Source: Desulfobacteraceae bacterium (GTDB lineage Bacteria; Desulfobacterota; Desulfobacteria; Desulfobacterales; RPRI01). Taken from it: a stretch of DNA of 43,383 nt. Under the pieces are notes generated by a model. That model did no database searches and had not been told where the DNA came from. It was given only the letters and a program-made list of their open reading frames with translations. Made by a program: the position numbers and the translations under genes. Below, in pieces: positions 18,701 to 29,049 of the stretch; position 1 is the stretch's first letter, and each line of letters opens with the position of its first letter. The stretch covers positions 1 through 43,383 of the forward strand of contig JAABQB010000024.1 in assembly GCA_011391695.1 (NCBI GenBank). The letters run 5' to 3'.

Positions 18701-20159
18701 ATGTATAAAATGTTACGGAAGAGATCTTTCCCACGGCGGCCCGGTTGAACTCGGGCAGGCGGTTGGAATTCTTGCTGCTCAGTCGATAGGTGAACCAGGA
18801 ACACAGCTCACAATGCGTACATTTCATATCGGCGGTACGGCCAGCAGAAGAGTAGAACAGGCTGATATAAGGGCAAGAGTTGACGGCAAAGTGAAGTTTA
18901 TCGATCTTCATGTTGTAAGGAACGCGGAAAATCAATATATAGTCATGAACCGCCGCGGCGGCAAGTTTGCTATTGTAAGCGATACCGGACGTGAGCTTGA
19001 AAGCTGCCCTGTTATTTACGGGGCGCATATCATGGTGGAAGACGGCCAGAAAATTAAAGGTCCTGACCCGGAAACAGGAATGTCGGGCGATCTCCTTGCA
19101 ACCTGGGATCCGTTTACAACTCCTATCATTACAGAGGTGGACGGAACAGTTAAATTCGGAGACATTGTTCATGGAAAAACCATGAAGGAAAAGGTTGATC
19201 CTGTTACCGGAAAGTCGAGCCGCACAATTATTGAATCAAAAGGGATAGAAGTCAGGCCCAGGATTTCTATTAAGGATAAAGAAGGAAAAACGGCAAAACT
19301 TCACAAGTCGTCAGGAATGGCCCGATACATACTTCCAATCGATGCCGTCCTTATGGTTGAAGAAGGTGATAATGTCAAAGCCGGTGATGTTATTGCAAAG
19401 CTTCCCAGGGCAACCACAAAAACAAAGGATATTACCGGTGGTCTTCCGAGAGTCGCAGAGCTTTTTGAAGTCAGAAAACCCAAAGAAATTGCTATATTGA
19501 GTGAGATTGACGGGTATGTATCTATTTCAAAAAGCACGAAGAAGGGGAAGCAGAAAGTTACCGTGACTCCGGTTGATTTTGGTGACAAGAAAGAATATCT
19601 GATCTCTCGCGGAAAGCATATAAATGTTTACGAAGGAGATTATATCAGGGCGGGCGAGCCTATTATCGGAGGGTCGGCTATTCCACAGGACATCCTTAAT
19701 ATTAAGGGCGAAGTGGCCCTTGCCCGCTATCTTGTTGATGAAGTACAAGAGGTTTATCGTTTGCAGGGCGTACGGATAAACGACAAGCATATTGAAGTTA
19801 TTGTCCGGCAGATGATGAGGCGGGTCAAGGTTATGGATGTCGGAGATACCGATTTTATACTTGAAGAGCAGGTTGATCGTATAAAATTTGAGTATGCCAA
19901 CAGTCAAGTTAAAGAAAAAGGCGAAAAGCCGGCCATAGCTGAGCCTCTTATACTTGGAATAACAAAAGCGTCTTTAAGTACAGACAGCTTTATTTCAGCC
20001 GCATCTTTTCAGGAGACCACCAAAGTTTTAACCGATGCCAGTATTTCAGGCGCCGAAGATTATTTGAGAGGACTGAAAGAAAATGTTATCATGGGCAGGC
20101 TGATACCTGCCGGTTCAGGCCTTTCATTGAATGAAGAGATAGAAATATCAAGGGGATAA
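15738..20159 (+). CDS. rpoC: DNA-directed RNA polymerase subunit beta' with an inserted parvulin-like domain
   Basis: 1473 residues from TTG 15738, with AAAGGAG at 15726-15732 as ribosome-binding site. Zinc site 1 is Cys70/72/85/88; the catalytic NADFDGD is at 458-464; the rim-helix GEKYNK (the family's ppGpp site 2 Asn-Lys) is at 762-767; zinc site 2 is Cys901/982/989/992. The bridge helix, trigger-loop halves and the SI3-type insert are all recognisable. Unusual: residues about 574-672 interrupt the normally continuous junction between [15 protein letters not shown] and IPLDAVNRV with a segment resembling a PpiC/SurA parvulin isomerase. Without it the chain would be about 1374 residues, close to ordinary deltaproteobacterial beta'. 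The reading frame is open throughout. Confidence 0.99.
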   Translation: METLYDFFAKPINPKEYSGVRISLASPEQIRQWSFGEIKKPETINYRTFKPERDGLFCAKIFGPTKDYECNCGKYKRMKHRGVVCEKCGVEVIQSKVRRERMGHIELATPVAHIWFLKSLPSKIGNLLDLTLKSMEKVLYFDSYIVLDPKETGLVRCQLLSDDKYREALETYGPTFQAGIGAEAVKILLESIDLNALYNELRADIKATSSVAKRQKLSKRLKIVDAFRRSGVDPAWMIMDAIPVLPPDLRPLVPLEGGRFATSDLNDLYRRVINRNNRLKRLIDLRAPDIIVRNEKRMLQEAVDVLFDNGRHGRVITGTNKRPLKSLSDTLKGKQGRFRQNLLGKRVDYSGRTVITIGPNLRLHQCGLPKKMALELFKPFVYYRLEKKGLVSTVKSAKKLVERETPEVWDTLDEVVKEYPVMLNRAPTLHRLGIQAFEPILIEGKAIQLHPLVCTAFNADFDGDQMAVHIPLSVESQIEARVLMLSSNNILSPANGSPIIVPTQDIVLGIYYMTRAISGSKGDGKIFANLEEVRSAYDFGAVDLHAKIVVRMDGKMINTTVGRILLWEIIPKGNIIVMSHLMVSSEEDAQSALIEINNGTPFPEIVNKFSDSADKANDGNIGLLRKEEFKRIFNVNDADADSVFSLEEGSVSGIILSEEKYNIFMVNEKRPEIPLDAVNRVQDKKSLRDLVDYAYRNLGPKATVVLADRLKDIGYKYSTEGGLSISIDDMIIPAEKEDIIRKAEKKVLEIGRQYTEGLITQGEKYNKVVDIWAKATDDVANEMMESMKVESVKDSDGNPVLDKKGKPVYEESFNPIYMMADSGARGSKDQMRQLAGMRGLMAKPSGEIIETPISANFREGLSVLQYFISTHGARKGLADTALKTANSGYLTRRLADVAQDCIVMEEDCGTIMGVVVEPLVEGGEVIQRLGERVLGRVAIDDILDPFTDDVLVRKGEGLDEKAVKKIEDAGITSIKIRSVLTCKASFGVCIKCYGRDLSHGGPVELGQAVGILAAQSIGEPGTQLTMRTFHIGGTASRRVEQADIRARVDGKVKFIDLHVVRNAENQYIVMNRRGGKFAIVSDTGRELESCPVIYGAHIMVEDGQKIKGPDPETGMSGDLLATWDPFTTPIITEVDGTVKFGDIVHGKTMKEKVDPVTGKSSRTIIESKGIEVRPRISIKDKEGKTAKLHKSSGMARYILPIDAVLMVEEGDNVKAGDVIAKLPRATTKTKDITGGLPRVAELFEVRKPKEIAILSEIDGYVSISKSTKKGKQKVTVTPVDFGDKKEYLISRGKHINVYEGDYIRAGEPIIGGSAIPQDILNIKGEVALARYLVDEVQEVYRLQGVRINDKHIEVIVRQMMRRVKVMDVGDTDFILEEQVDRIKFEYANSQVKEKGEKPAIAEPLILGITKASLSTDSFISAASFQETTKVLTDASISGAEDYLRGLKENVIMGRLIPAGSGLSLNEEIEISRG
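17457..17753 (+). other. Parvulin-like (PpiC/SurA rotamase) domain inserted within rpoC
   Basis: Codes for RpoC residues 574-672. Family landmarks in order: [15 protein letters not shown] at 576-590 (parvulin first strand, x-SHILV-x-x-x-x-x-A, with the conserved His at 580); an amphipathic helix then [15 protein letters not shown] at 597-611 (family G-x-x-F-x-x-x-A-x-x-x-S); [12 protein letters not shown] at 618-629 (family GGDLGWF); [13 protein letters not shown] at 643-655 (family AF-x-L-x-x-G-x-x-S); and [15 protein letters not shown] at 658-672 (family GYHII-x-V). The last conserved His is Asn662 here, so isomerase activity may be weak or absent. Domain assignment is by motif reading, not by profile search. 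Confidence 0.78.
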
Positions 20160-20318
20160 TATATGTTATATGGTGTATATTTCTGAAGATTTATCACCAG
20201 GGTTCATTGCCAACATATCGCTATTCCAGGAAAAAATCTTTTATCAAAGATGCCGAGAATTATAAAAAATAGATTTTTACGAAACCATTTAATATTATAT
20301 TTTTTATCATGAATTTTC

Positions 20319-20346
20319 TTGACATCGGGTTCATATATGTATAAAA
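20319..20346 (+). promoter_or_regulatory. rpsL: Promoter of the rpsL (str) operon
   Basis: A perfect -35 TTGACA at 20319-20324 is followed by an extended -10 region TGTATAAAA at 20338-20346 (spacing 15-16 bp). The predicted start lies near 20352, giving a leader of about 55 nt before rpsL. The 249-bp rpoC-rpsL gap holds no gene; GCAAAGACTTTGC in the leader could form a small hairpin. Confidence 0.6.
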
Positions 20347-20408
20347 AACACTTCTTTTGCAAAGACTTTGCGGTTTTATGAATTTATACTAATTCTTAAG
20401 AGGGGAAT

Positions 20409-20780
20409 ATGCCGACAATTAACCAGTTAGTGAGAAAGGGCAGGAGCAGTGTAGTCAAGAAAACTACTACGCCGGCGCTTAGGGGAGCTCCTCAAAAAAG
20501 AGGTGTATGCACCCGTGTTTATACCTCAACTCCAAAAAAACCTAACTCAGCTTTGCGTAAGGTGGCGAGAGTCAGGCTGACTTCAGGCGTGGAAGTTACA
20601 GCATACATTCCGGGAGTAGGGCATAATCTTCAGGAACATTCGGTTGTTCTGGTTCGCGGTGGCCGAGTCAAAGACCTTCCTGGTGTAAGATATCATATTG
20701 TTAGGGGTACCCTCGATACGCTGGGAGTCGATGATAGAAAAAAGAGCAGATCCAAGTATGGGGCAAAAAAGCCCAAATGA
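20409..20780 (+). CDS. rpsL: 30S ribosomal protein S12
   Basis: 123 residues. The decoding-centre loops [12 protein letters not shown] and [14 protein letters not shown] are present and unchanged at the positions where streptomycin-resistance changes usually occur, so a drug-sensitive type is expected. The C-terminal [11 protein letters not shown] is typical. S12 monitors codon-anticodon pairing in the small subunit. GAGGGGAAT precedes the ATG; first gene after a clear promoter. Confidence 0.98.
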   Translation: MPTINQLVRKGRSSVVKKTTTPALRGAPQKRGVCTRVYTSTPKKPNSALRKVARVRLTSGVEVTAYIPGVGHNLQEHSVVLVRGGRVKDLPGVRYHIVRGTLDTLGVDDRKKSRSKYGAKKPK

Positions 20781-20836
20781 TATAAGTCTTTAATTTCTTG
20801 TTATATTTAAATAAACAGATAAAAATGGATTGACAT

Positions 20837-21307
20837 ATGCCTAGAAGAAGAGACGTACCTGAACGGATTATTATTCCTGATTCCAAATATGACAACAAGG
20901 TGGTTTCGAAATTTATCAAAGCAATAATGAAGGACGGGAAAAAGAGTATTGCAGAGTCGATACTTTATGAAGCGCTTGATATTATAGGAAAAAAAGGGAG
21001 CGAATCGCCGATCAAGTTGTTTGAGCAGGCATTGGAAAATGTAAAACCAATGATTGAGGTTAAATCGAGACGGGTCGGCGGGTCGACGTATCAGGTTCCG
21101 ACTGAGATCAGACCGTCAAGGCGCACTGCTCTCGGGATAAGGTGGATAATATCATATGCTCATCAGCGTCCTGAAAAGAGTATGGCAAGCAAGCTTGCTG
21201 GTGAAATCATGGACGCAGCCAACAAGAGGGGTTCTTCAATTAAGAAAAAAGAAGATACTCACAAGATGGCCGAGGCAAACAAGGCTTTTGCTCATTTCAG
21301 GTGGTAG
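20837..21307 (+). CDS. rpsG: 30S ribosomal protein S7
   Basis: 156 residues with the head-domain signatures [31 protein letters not shown] (in part), [27 protein letters not shown] and [11 protein letters not shown]7 nucleates assembly of the 16S 3' domain and contacts E-site tRNA and the mRNA exit. In most bacteria the next gene is fusA; here the next gene is tuf after an 82-nt AT-rich spacer. Confidence 0.98.
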   Translation: MPRRRDVPERIIIPDSKYDNKVVSKFIKAIMKDGKKSIAESILYEALDIIGKKGSESPIKLFEQALENVKPMIEVKSRRVGGSTYQVPTEIRPSRRTALGIRWIISYAHQRPEKSMASKLAGEIMDAANKRGSSIKKKEDTHKMAEANKAFAHFRW

Positions 21308-21368
21308 GGCTTATATAGTCAGTATTTAAGCGTATATTAACAATAAATTGCATTAAGCTCCTTTTATC

Positions 21369-22583
21369 ATCAGAGGGAGGGTATTGGAGATGGCTAAGAA
21401 GAAATTTGAGAGGACGAAGCCGCATGTTAATGTGGGGACGATAGGTCATATAGATCACGGTAAGACGACATTGACGGCAGCGATAACGAAGCATTGCGCG
21501 TTAAAGGGAATGGGGGAGTATGTGCCTTTTGACCAGATAGACAAGGCGCCCGAGGAGAAGGAGAGAGGGATAACGATAGCGACAGCGCATGTAGAGTATG
21601 AGACTGTGAAGCGTCATTATGCGCATGTGGATTGTCCCGGTCATGCCGATTATATCAAGAACATGATAACGGGGGCCGCGCAGATGGATGGTGCGATACT
21701 GGTAGTGGGAGCGGATGACGGTCCTATGCCTCAGACACGGGAGCACATATTGCTTGCACGGCAGGTAGGAGTGCCGAAGATAGTTGTATTTTTGAACAAG
21801 TGCGACATGGTTGATGACAAGGAGTTGATAGAGTTAGTTGAGCTGGAGTTGAGGGAGCTTTTGGACAAGTATGAGTTTCCTGGAGACGACACGCCGATAA
21901 TTCGCGGGAGTGCATTGAAGGCATTAGAGAGTGATGATGTAAAGAGCGAGGACGCGAAGTGCATATTTGAGTTACTGGATGCGATAGACTCATTTATCCC
22001 TGAGCCGGTGCGTGTTATAGACAAGCCGTTTTTGATGCCGATAGAGGATGTATTCAGCATATCAGGACGCGGTACAGTGGTAACCGGTCGAGTTGATCGT
22101 GGTATTATCCATGTAGGGGACAATGTGGAGATAGTAGGGATAAGGCCTACGCTGAAGACGGTATGTACCGGTGTGGAGATGTTCCGGAAGCTTTTGGACG
22201 AAGGTCGAGCCGGAGACAACATAGGGGTATTGTTACGCGGGACGAAGCGGGAGGAAGTAGAGCGTGGTCAGGTGTTGGCAATACCCGGGTCTATAACGCC
22301 GCACACGAAGTTCAAGGCGGAGGTTTACATATTGAGCAAGGAGGAAGGCGGTAGGCACACGCCGTTTTTCAACGGATATCGTCCGCAGTTTTATTTCAGG
22401 ACGACGGATGTGACAGGGATATTGACATTGCCGGAGGGGATAGAGATGGTAATGCCGGGGGACAATGTAACGATAACGGCGGATTTGATAACCCCGATAG
22501 CGATGGAGACGGAGCTTCGATTTGCGATAAGAGAAGGCGGCCGGACTGTTGGTGCGGGAGTAGTAAGCGAAATAATCGGATAA
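21369..22583 (+). repeat. 1215-bp long direct repeat, copy 2 (tuf)
   Basis: Matches 6351-7565 with a single synonymous difference. The two copies are in direct orientation, 15,018 bp apart, so recombination between them would delete or duplicate rpmG, tRNA-Trp, secE, nusG, rplKAJL, rpoBC, rpsL and rpsG. Confidence 0.95.
21390..22583 (+). CDS. tuf: Elongation factor Tu (copy 2)
   Basis: Protein identical to copy 1 (397 residues, [17 protein letters not shown]). The ATG at 21390 is selected by the same ribosome-binding site, GAGGGAGGG, which is inside the repeated block. It occupies the tufA position of the str operon, directly after rpsG and 15 nt before rpsJ, so it is probably co-transcribed with the S10 genes. 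It shares the odd purine-ending codon use of copy 1, which differs from rpsG and rpsJ on either side. Confidence 0.98.
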   Translation: MAKKKFERTKPHVNVGTIGHIDHGKTTLTAAITKHCALKGMGEYVPFDQIDKAPEEKERGITIATAHVEYETVKRHYAHVDCPGHADYIKNMITGAAQMDGAILVVGADDGPMPQTREHILLARQVGVPKIVVFLNKCDMVDDKELIELVELELRELLDKYEFPGDDTPIIRGSALKALESDDVKSEDAKCIFELLDAIDSFIPEPVRVIDKPFLMPIEDVFSISGRGTVVTGRVDRGIIHVGDNVEIVGIRPTLKTVCTGVEMFRKLLDEGRAGDNIGVLLRGTKREEVERGQVLAIPGSITPHTKFKAEVYILSKEEGGRHTPFFNGYRPQFYFRTTDVTGILTLPEGIEMVMPGDNVTITADLITPIAMETELRFAIREGGRTVGAGVVSEIIG

Positions 22584-22598
22584 AAAGAAAGATAACCT

Positions 22599-22910
22599 AT
22601 GATAATGAACACCAAAATAAGAATCAAGCTTAAGGCTTATGATCATAAACTGCTCGATCAGTCGGCGTCAGATATAGTTGATACCGCAAATAAGACCGGT
22701 GCGAAAGTTATTGGGCCTATTCCGCTGCCGACAATAAAAAACAAATATTGCGTCCTGCGCTCTCCCCATATTGATAAAAAATCAAGGGAGCAATTTGAGA
22801 TGCGGACACATAAAAGACTTCTCGATATAATTGAGCCCACGCAGCAGACTGTTGATGCCCTGATGAAACTTGATCTTTCTCCGGGAGTGGATGTCGAGAT
22901 AAAACTGTAG
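22599..22910 (+). CDS. rpsJ: 30S ribosomal protein S10
   Basis: 103 residues. [22 protein letters not shown] near the start and [20 protein letters not shown] mark the family. S10 is in the 30S head and, with NusB, is also the antitermination factor NusE; NusG can bridge it to RNA polymerase. Two ATG codons (22599 and 22605) are possible starts; the ribosome-binding sequence AAAGAAAG is weak for both. Confidence 0.97.
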   Translation: MIMNTKIRIKLKAYDHKLLDQSASDIVDTANKTGAKVIGPIPLPTIKNKYCVLRSPHIDKKSREQFEMRTHKRLLDIIEPTQQTVDALMKLDLSPGVDVEIKL

Positions 22911-22930
22911 CATAGGGAATGGTAAGAGTC

Positions 22931-23563
22931 ATGAGTAGAGGATTGATAGGTAAAAAACTGGGGATGACGGTTGTCTTCACCTCGGATGGAAAATATGTGC
23001 CTGTAACAGTTCTAAAGGTCGGGCCTTGCGTTGTGACCCAGATAAAAACGGATGAAACTGACGGATACAATGCGCTCCAGCTATGTTTTGGGGAAAGAAA
23101 GAAATCACGCATGAAGAAGCCGGTTGAGGGTCATCTTAAGAAATCTGTGCTTGAATCGTGCGAATGTCTGCGCGAGTTCACCTCTGAAAATCCGGGCGAT
23201 TACACGCTAGGCCAGATAATAAATGTTGAAATATTTAATGTCGGAGACCTCGTTGATGTTGTTGGCACTACGAAGGGGAGGGGTTTTGCAGGTGTAATAA
23301 AGCGCCACGGATTCAGCGGCGGAAGAAAAACCCATGGGAGTCACAGTCACAGAATTCCGGGTTCAATAGGTGCAAGCGCATGGCCTTCAAGGGTAATGAA
23401 AGGGAAAAAACTGCCCGGTCATTACGGTTTTGAAAGACAGACCATGAGAAATCTGGAGATAATTGACATAAGGCAACAGGATAATCTGATTCTTGTAAAG
23501 GGAGCGGTTCCCGGCCCAAAGTCAAGCCTGATCTACTTGTGCAAGCCCAACTCAGCTGATTGA
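22931..23563 (+). CDS. rplC: 50S ribosomal protein L3
   Basis: 210 residues from the ATG at 22931 ([16 protein letters not shown]), which fits the family start better than the in-frame ATG at 22919, whose AGGGA lies too close. The long loop toward the peptidyl-transferase centre ([39 protein letters not shown]) is intact. L3 nucleates 50S assembly. Confidence 0.96.
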   Translation: MSRGLIGKKLGMTVVFTSDGKYVPVTVLKVGPCVVTQIKTDETDGYNALQLCFGERKKSRMKKPVEGHLKKSVLESCECLREFTSENPGDYTLGQIINVEIFNVGDLVDVVGTTKGRGFAGVIKRHGFSGGRKTHGSHSHRIPGSIGASAWPSRVMKGKKLPGHYGFERQTMRNLEIIDIRQQDNLILVKGAVPGPKSSLIYLCKPNSAD

Positions 23564-23629
23564 ACAGATGTTTTATAATGGCCCTGCTTAATAAATGAGC
23601 CAACCAAAGTTAATATTTAGGACGAGATT

Positions 23630-24253
23630 ATGTCAATAATAGATGTTTTCAATACAAATGGAGATAAGGTTTCGCAGCTGGAGCTATCAGACAGCATCTT
23701 CAATGTTCCTGTAAAACAAAGCGTGCTGCATGAAGTTGTTACCATGCAGCTGGCCTGCAGGCGTGCAGGAACCGCTTCCGTTAAACATCGCAGCGATGTG
23801 AAAGGGAGTACCAGGAAACTTTATAAACAGAAGGGAACAGGGAGAGCGCGGAGAGGAGATATCAAATCTCCATTGTTAAGAGGCGGCGGTTCCATTTTTG
23901 GACCCAACCCGAGATCCTATTCTTACAAAGTTCCAAAAAAAGTAAGAAAGCAGGCTCTTAAAATGGCTTTGACCTGCAAGATTCAGGAGAATAATCTCCT
24001 TGTGCTTGACAAGCTTGCGCTTGAAGAACCAAAAACAAAGAATTTTGTGTCCGTTTTGGGCAACCTGCAAGTCAAAAAAGCATTGATTGTTATTGAAACT
24101 GCGAATGAAAACCTTGAGCTTTCTTCGAGAAATATTCCCGATATCAAGGTAATGAAATGTGAAGGCCTGAATGTTTATGATATCCTAAAATATGAGAAGC
24201 TGATTCTGCTTGAGCCTTCAATAAAGAGTATTGAAGGGAGGTTGCTGGTATGA
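23630..24253 (+). CDS. rplD: 50S ribosomal protein L4
   Basis: 207 residues. The extended exit-tunnel loop is seen in [18 protein letters not shown] and [19 protein letters not shown]4 lines the peptide exit tunnel with L22 and in enterobacteria represses the S10 operon; whether it does so here is unknown. Its stop overlaps the rplW start by 4 nt (ATGA). Confidence 0.98.
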   Translation: MSIIDVFNTNGDKVSQLELSDSIFNVPVKQSVLHEVVTMQLACRRAGTASVKHRSDVKGSTRKLYKQKGTGRARRGDIKSPLLRGGGSIFGPNPRSYSYKVPKKVRKQALKMALTCKIQENNLLVLDKLALEEPKTKNFVSVLGNLQVKKALIVIETANENLELSSRNIPDIKVMKCEGLNVYDILKYEKLILLEPSIKSIEGRLLV

Positions 24254-24537
24254 TCCGGTATGAAGTTATTAAAAGGCCTTTGATTACGGAAAAGAGCACG
24301 ATACAAAAAGAATCTGCCAATCAGATAACTTTCGAAGTCGATCGCAAGGCCAACAGGGTCGAAATCAAAAAGGCGGTTGAGGGTATTTTCAAGGTGAAAG
24401 TTGCCAGTGTTAGAACACTGCAGGTTATGGGAAAATTCAAACGCAGGGGCCGGATTTTAGGTAAGCGAAATGATTATAAGAAAGCGGTCGTCAAACTCAT
24501 GCCCGGCGAGAGCATTGAATTTTTTGAAGGAGTATAG
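24250..24537 (+). CDS. rplW: 50S ribosomal protein L23
   Basis: 95 residues: [11 protein letters not shown] at the N-terminus, then the RNA-binding loop [23 protein letters not shown]23 sits at the tunnel exit and docks trigger factor and the signal recognition particle. It is translationally coupled to rplD by an ATGA overlap. Confidence 0.98.
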   Translation: MIRYEVIKRPLITEKSTIQKESANQITFEVDRKANRVEIKKAVEGIFKVKVASVRTLQVMGKFKRRGRILGKRNDYKKAVVKLMPGESIEFFEGV

Positions 24538-24552
24538 ATTTAGGAGTTTAAA

Positions 24553-25380
24553 ATGTCTGTAAAGAAAGTAAAGCCTACATCTGCCGGAAGGCGTTTTCAG
24601 GTTTATTCATCATTTGAAGAAGTTACCAGTTCACAACCGGAAAAAAGCCTTGTTAAGGCTTCCAGCAAAAGCGGAGGCCGTAATGTGCATGGACACATTA
24701 CAAGCAGGCATATCGGTGGCGGAAGCAAGAGGCACTACAGGATAATTGACTTTAAGCGTGATAAAAGAGGGATACCCGCAAGAGTTGCTTCAATCGAGTA
24801 TGATCCCAACAGGAGCGCGAGAATCGCACTCCTTCATTATGTTGACGGAGAAAAAAGATATATTCTTGCTCCTCTTAATCTTTCTGTGGATGATACGGTA
24901 ATGTCAGGCCCGGAAGCGGATATTAAACCAGGAAATTCCTTGCCTTTGAGCAATATTCCTCTCGGAACGCACATACACAACATAGAGCTTAAAGTTGGAA
25001 AAGGGGGACAGATTGTAAGAAGCGCAGGAACATTTGCCCAACTGATGGCCAAAGAGAACAAGTATGCCCTGATTAAGCTCCCGTCAGGTGAAGTGAGAAT
25101 GGTTCTTCTGAATTGCTGTGCAACAATCGGTCAGCTTGGTAATGTTGTTCATGAGAATATTTCTCTCGGAAAAGCCGGGCGGAACAGATGGCTTGGAAAG
25201 AGACCAAAAGTAAGGGGTGTTGCGATGAATCCGGTTGACCATCCGATGGGCGGCGGAGAAGGCCGGTCATCCGGCGGGCGGCATCCATGCAGTCCATGGG
25301 GTGTCCCATCAAAAGGTTATAAAACCAGAAAGAACAAAAGAACCAGTTTATATATAGTTAAAAAGCGCACACAGAAATAA
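24553..25380 (+). CDS. rplB: 50S ribosomal protein L2
   Basis: 275 residues. RNA-binding domain features include [15 protein letters not shown]; the C-terminal [24 protein letters not shown] loop carries the His essential for peptidyl-transferase activity and subunit association. ATG start with TAGGAG upstream, 15 nt after rplW. Confidence 0.98.
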   Translation: MSVKKVKPTSAGRRFQVYSSFEEVTSSQPEKSLVKASSKSGGRNVHGHITSRHIGGGSKRHYRIIDFKRDKRGIPARVASIEYDPNRSARIALLHYVDGEKRYILAPLNLSVDDTVMSGPEADIKPGNSLPLSNIPLGTHIHNIELKVGKGGQIVRSAGTFAQLMAKENKYALIKLPSGEVRMVLLNCCATIGQLGNVVHENISLGKAGRNRWLGKRPKVRGVAMNPVDHPMGGGEGRSSGGRHPCSPWGVPSKGYKTRKNKRTSLYIVKKRTQK

Positions 25381-25436
25381 ATTCGGACTTTATAGTTTAA
25401 CGTTTATAAGGTCGGTTTTTGTATTCAGGAGAATTT

Positions 25437-25718
25437 ATGCCAAGGTCGTTAAAAAAAGGTCCATACATTGAACCGAAGTTAATGAAGAAAATGTCGGCTA
25501 TTAAAGAAAGCCGGGGAGCCAGAGTCGTAAAAACGTGGTCAAGGCGTTCGACAATTATCCCTGAAATGGTAGGGACTACATTTGCAGTCCACAACGGGAA
25601 AAAATTCATTCCGGTTTTTGTTACAGAGAACATGGTCGGACACAAACTGGGAGAATTCTCCCCAACGAGAACTTTTTACGGACACGCGGGCGACAAGAAA
25701 ACCAAACTGAAAAAGTAA
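25437..25718 (+). CDS. rpsS: 30S ribosomal protein S19
   Basis: 93 residues starting [15 protein letters not shown]. The ATG at 25437, preceded by CAGGAG at 25427-25432, is preferred over an upstream in-frame TTG at 25419. [20 protein letters not shown] near the C-terminus is the family signature. S19 pairs with S13 in the 30S head. Confidence 0.97.
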   Translation: MPRSLKKGPYIEPKLMKKMSAIKESRGARVVKTWSRRSTIIPEMVGTTFAVHNGKKFIPVFVTENMVGHKLGEFSPTRTFYGHAGDKKTKLKK

Positions 25719-25743
25719 GGATATAGAAAAGGGAATATTTGCT

Positions 25744-26085
25744 ATGGAGGTTAAGGCTTTAGCAAGATATATACGCATTTCTCCTCAAAAAGTCCAAGAA
25801 CTTACAGGGGCTGTCAAGGGGAAAAAGGTTGAAACAGCTTTGAACGAGCTTAAATTCATGCCATTAAAAGCGGCCGGAATAGTTGAAAAGGTTATAAGAT
25901 CGGCTGTTGCGAATGCGAATCAGCATCCTGACATAGATGTTGATTCTCTGGTAATTCGAAATATCGTCGCAAATCAAGGTCCTGTTTTGAAGCGCTTTGC
26001 GGCAAGGGCGCGCGGCAGGGGGACCCGTATATTGAAAAAAACTACGCATATAACAGTAACATTAGCTGACGGATCGGTGAAATAG
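25744..26085 (+). CDS. rplV: 50S ribosomal protein L22
   Basis: 113 residues. The globular part (ARYIRISPQKVQELTGAVKGK) is followed by the long beta-hairpin that reaches into the exit tunnel (KRFAARARGRGTRILKKTTHITV). L22 mutations commonly give macrolide resistance; the hairpin here looks ordinary. The start-site ribosome-binding sequence is weak (AAGGGAAT). Confidence 0.98.
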   Translation: MEVKALARYIRISPQKVQELTGAVKGKKVETALNELKFMPLKAAGIVEKVIRSAVANANQHPDIDVDSLVIRNIVANQGPVLKRFAARARGRGTRILKKTTHITVTLADGSVK

Positions 26086-26097
26086 GGAGGTAAAAGC

Positions 26098-26751
26098 TTG
26101 GGTCAGAAAGTAAATCCGGTAGGATTGAGATTGGGTATAATTAAAACATGGGATTCAAAATGGTATGCCGGCAAGCATTATGCGGATTATATACTCGAGG
26201 ATTACAATATCCGAAAGTACCTGAATAAGAAGCTCGGCCATGCTGGAATTTCCAGAATTGAAATTGAAAGATCGTCCAAGCGGGTTAGGCTCCGGATTTT
26301 TGCATCAAGACCCGGAATTATAATAGGCAAAAAAGGCTCTGAAATACTCATTCTGAAGCAGGAACTTGAGAAGCAGATATCTCATGAGGTCATGATTGAT
26401 ATTCAGGAAGTAAGGAAGCCCGAGATAGATGCCATGCTTATAGCCGAAAGTGTCGCCCAGCAGATTATAAAGAGAGTCGCTTTCCGTAGGGCAATGAAGC
26501 GAGGTGTTGCATCTGCGATGAGGTTCGGCGCAATGGGTGTGAAGATAATATGTTCCGGCCGTCTGGGCGGGGCGGAAATGGCAAGAAGAGAATGGTATCG
26601 TGAAGGGCGGGTGCCACTGCACACTTTGAGGGCGGATATTGATTATGGTTTTACCGAAGCTCTTACGACGTATGGCATTGTAGGCATCAAGGTTTTTGTT
26701 TTTAAGGGGGAGATTCTTAAAAAGGATCAATTAGAAACGGCTGTTAGATAG
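26098..26751 (+). CDS. rpsC: 30S ribosomal protein S3
   Basis: 217 residues from a TTG start with GGGAGG at 26085-26090 upstream. It begins [14 protein letters not shown]; the KH domain contains [13 protein letters not shown] (GxxG loop) and the C-terminal domain [29 protein letters not shown]3 lines the mRNA entry channel and contributes helicase activity. TTG gives the family-typical N-terminus. Confidence 0.97.
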   Translation: MGQKVNPVGLRLGIIKTWDSKWYAGKHYADYILEDYNIRKYLNKKLGHAGISRIEIERSSKRVRLRIFASRPGIIIGKKGSEILILKQELEKQISHEVMIDIQEVRKPEIDAMLIAESVAQQIIKRVAFRRAMKRGVASAMRFGAMGVKIICSGRLGGAEMARREWYREGRVPLHTLRADIDYGFTEALTTYGIVGIKVFVFKGEILKKDQLETAVR

Positions 26752-26771
26752 CCTGCGGGAGATAAAAGTAA

Positions 26772-27185
26772 ATGCTTAGCCCCAAAAAAGTTAAATATAG
26801 AAAACAGCAAAAGGGAAGAATGAAGGGTCTGGCCAGCCGAGGCTCAAACCTGAACTTTGGTGAATACGGGTTGCAGGCTGTTGAATGCGGCGCTGTCAAC
26901 GCCAAGGAGATTGAGGCCGCTCGTATTGCCATGACCCGCCATGTAAAAAGAGGCGGTAAACTGTGGATAAGAATATTTCCAGATAAGCCGTTCACGAAAA
27001 AGCCCGCCGAAGTCAGAATGGGAAAAGGGAAAGGCGCGCCTGAAGGTTGGGTTGCGATAGTTCGTCCGGGTAAAATTCTCTATGAGATGGAAGGTGTTTC
27101 GAAAGAGCTTGCCAGGGAAGCTCTCAGGCTTGCCTCCCACAAACTTTCAATTAAGACCAAATTTGTTGACAGGAGCAATATATAA
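26772..27185 (+). CDS. rplP: 50S ribosomal protein L16
   Basis: 137 residues starting [43 protein letters not shown] and [18 protein letters not shown] are the family signatures, including the Arg that is 3-hydroxylated by YcfD/RoxA-type oxygenases in some bacteria. L16 helps position A-site tRNA. It ends one nucleotide before rpmC. Confidence 0.98.
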   Translation: MLSPKKVKYRKQQKGRMKGLASRGSNLNFGEYGLQAVECGAVNAKEIEAARIAMTRHVKRGGKLWIRIFPDKPFTKKPAEVRMGKGKGAPEGWVAIVRPGKILYEMEGVSKELAREALRLASHKLSIKTKFVDRSNI

Positions 27186-27186
27186 T

Positions 27187-27390
27187 ATGAAAGCGAGTGA
27201 GATCAGAGAATTAAGCCAGGATGAGCGACTCAGAAAGTTAAGCGAGTTGACCGAGGGTCTTTTTAATCTGCGTTTTCAGCACGGGGCCGGTCAGCTGGAA
27301 AGTCCCAAGAAGATAGAGCAGGCCAAGCATGAGATTGCAAGGTTAAAGACCATTATTCAAGAATTTAAACTCAAAAAAAATAAAGAATAA
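27187..27390 (+). CDS. rpmC: 50S ribosomal protein L29
   Basis: 67 residues: [18 protein letters not shown] then [19 protein letters not shown], a two-helix hairpin near the exit tunnel. The ATG at 27187 gives the family start; a longer in-frame reading upstream lies inside rplP. The one-base spacing from rplP suggests coupled translation. Confidence 0.96.
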   Translation: MKASEIRELSQDERLRKLSELTEGLFNLRFQHGAGQLESPKKIEQAKHEIARLKTIIQEFKLKKNKE

Positions 27391-27398
27391 TTGCTGCC

Positions 27399-27656
27399 AT
27401 GAATAATATTGGAATGAAAAGACAAGTGGTCGGAACGGTTGTAAGCGACAAGATGGATAAAACTGTTGTTGTTCAGGTAGAAAGACTGGTAAAGCACAAG
27501 TTTTATCACAAATATATCAGAAGACAGGCGAAGTTTTCTGCTCATGATGAAGAGAATTCCTGCAAGATCGGGGATAAGGTTTTGATTACAGAATCGAGGC
27601 CTCTCAGCAAGACAAAAAAATGGCGTGTCAGCAAGATAGTCGAGAAAGCTGTTTGA
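27399..27656 (+). CDS. rpsQ: 30S ribosomal protein S17
   Basis: 85 residues with [24 protein letters not shown] and [15 protein letters not shown], the OB-fold S17 signature. It is a primary binder of 16S rRNA 5' domain. It lies 8 nt after rpmC; the ribosome-binding site is weak. Confidence 0.98.
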   Translation: MNNIGMKRQVVGTVVSDKMDKTVVVQVERLVKHKFYHKYIRRQAKFSAHDEENSCKIGDKVLITESRPLSKTKKWRVSKIVEKAV

Positions 27657-27677
27657 TATTTAAAGGGAATTAAGAAA

Positions 27678-28046
27678 ATGATTCAGGCAGAGACGAAATT
27701 GACGGTAGCAGATAATTCCGGAGCAAAGATTGTTTATTGTATCAAAGTACTTGGTGGATCGAGAAGGCGTTACGCAAGTGTCGGCGATATAATTGTTGTT
27801 TCCGTAAAAGAAGCGATTCCTAACGCAAAGGTAAAAAAGGGCGAGGTACTGAAAGCGGTTGTTGTCCGTACCAAAAAAGAAATAAGAAGGACTGACGGAT
27901 CTTTTATAAGGTTTGATGATAATTCGGCCGTTTTGATTACACCCAACAAAGAACCAATCGGAACGAGGATTTTCGGGCCTGTTGCGAGAGAACTCAGGGC
28001 AAAAAGATTTATGAAAATCATTTCGCTGGCCCCGGAAGTATTGTAG
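27678..28046 (+). CDS. rplN: 50S ribosomal protein L14
   Basis: 122 residues, exact family length. [43 protein letters not shown] and [13 protein letters not shown] are diagnostic. L14 lies at the subunit interface (bridges B5, B8) and is the docking site of the silencing factor RsfS. GGGAATTAAG precedes the ATG. Confidence 0.98.
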   Translation: MIQAETKLTVADNSGAKIVYCIKVLGGSRRRYASVGDIIVVSVKEAIPNAKVKKGEVLKAVVVRTKKEIRRTDGSFIRFDDNSAVLITPNKEPIGTRIFGPVARELRAKRFMKIISLAPEVL

Positions 28047-28074
28047 CTCAATCCCGATTTTGGAGAACTGGTTT

Positions 28075-28404
28075 ATGCTTGGAAATAAAATTCATATCAA
28101 GAAAGACGACAAGGTAAAAGTAATTGCCGGCAAGGATAAGGGAAAAGTCGGCAAGGTTGTCAGGGTTGTAAAAAAGAACAACAAAATCCTTGTTGAAAAC
28201 GTTAATATAGTAAAACGGCATACAAAACCTTCTGCCAAGAACAAGCAGGGTGGAATCGTTGCCGGTGAAGCTTCAATCCATGTATCGAATGTCATGTTGA
28301 TGTGTAACAAGTGCATTAAGCCTGTTCGCATTAAGATGCAAACTCTGGAGAATGGAAAAAAGGCACGCGTCTGCCGCAAGTGCAGCGAATTAATAGATAA
28401 ATAG
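28075..28404 (+). CDS. rplX: 50S ribosomal protein L24
   Basis: 109 residues from ATG 28075 ([24 protein letters not shown]), with TGGAGA at 28061-28066; an upstream in-frame TTG at 28060 is less likely. A KOW motif is followed by a C-terminal CNKC...CRKC pair, a zinc-ribbon-like feature seen in many L24 proteins. L24 initiates 50S assembly near the tunnel exit. Confidence 0.96.
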   Translation: MLGNKIHIKKDDKVKVIAGKDKGKVGKVVRVVKKNNKILVENVNIVKRHTKPSAKNKQGGIVAGEASIHVSNVMLMCNKCIKPVRIKMQTLENGKKARVCRKCSELIDK

Positions 28405-28441
28405 CATCAGATGGCGGTTCAGGGTTTTTGAAAGGAACATA

Positions 28442-28981
28442 ATGGCACGGCTTAAAAATTATTATGACAAAGAGGTTGTTCCAAGGCTGATAGAGGCCTT
28501 CAAATATAAAAATACGATGCAGGTCCCGAAGCTTGATAAAATCGTTCTTAATATAGGACTTGGAGAGGCAATTCATAATATTAAATTGCTTGATTCCGCT
28601 GTAGAGGAGCTGAAAATGGTAGCGGGGCAGAAGCCTGTTGTTACCAGGTCAAAAAAGTCTATCGCTGCTTTTAAGCTCAGAATCGGCATGCCTATCGGGT
28701 GCATGGTTACGCTCCGTTATAAGCGAATGTACGAATTTTTTGATAAACTTGTTAACATAGCGCTTCCCAGAGTAAGAGATTTCAGAGGTGTTTCACCAAA
28801 AGCTTTTGATGGGTATGGTAACTATACACTTGGAATAAAAGAACATATTATTTTCCCTGAGATTGATTACGATAAGATTGAAAAGATCAAAGGTTTGAAT
28901 ATATGCGTTGTAACTACGGCTAAAAATGATGAAGAGGGAAAAGAGCTTTTAAAGCTTCTTGGAATGCCGTTTAAGAATTAA
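28442..28981 (+). CDS. rplE: 50S ribosomal protein L5
   Basis: 179 residues. [31 protein letters not shown] and [20 protein letters not shown] match the family. L5 binds 5S rRNA and contacts P-site tRNA through bridge B1b. AAGGAAC precedes the ATG. Confidence 0.98.
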   Translation: MARLKNYYDKEVVPRLIEAFKYKNTMQVPKLDKIVLNIGLGEAIHNIKLLDSAVEELKMVAGQKPVVTRSKKSIAAFKLRIGMPIGCMVTLRYKRMYEFFDKLVNIALPRVRDFRGVSPKAFDGYGNYTLGIKEHIIFPEIDYDKIEKIKGLNICVVTTAKNDEEGKELLKLLGMPFKN

Positions 28982-29049
28982 CCCGCCTGGGCGGATTGAC
29001 TGAAGAATTTATTCAGGACCCTATGTGAAGAGTTCATAAGGAGGATGAT

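Noticed and set aside
18396-19172. A 258-codon minus-strand open frame inside rpoC
   Set aside because: It lies antisense to the conserved zinc-2/trigger-loop coding region of rpoC, has no recognisable domain and reflects codon bias of the sense gene.
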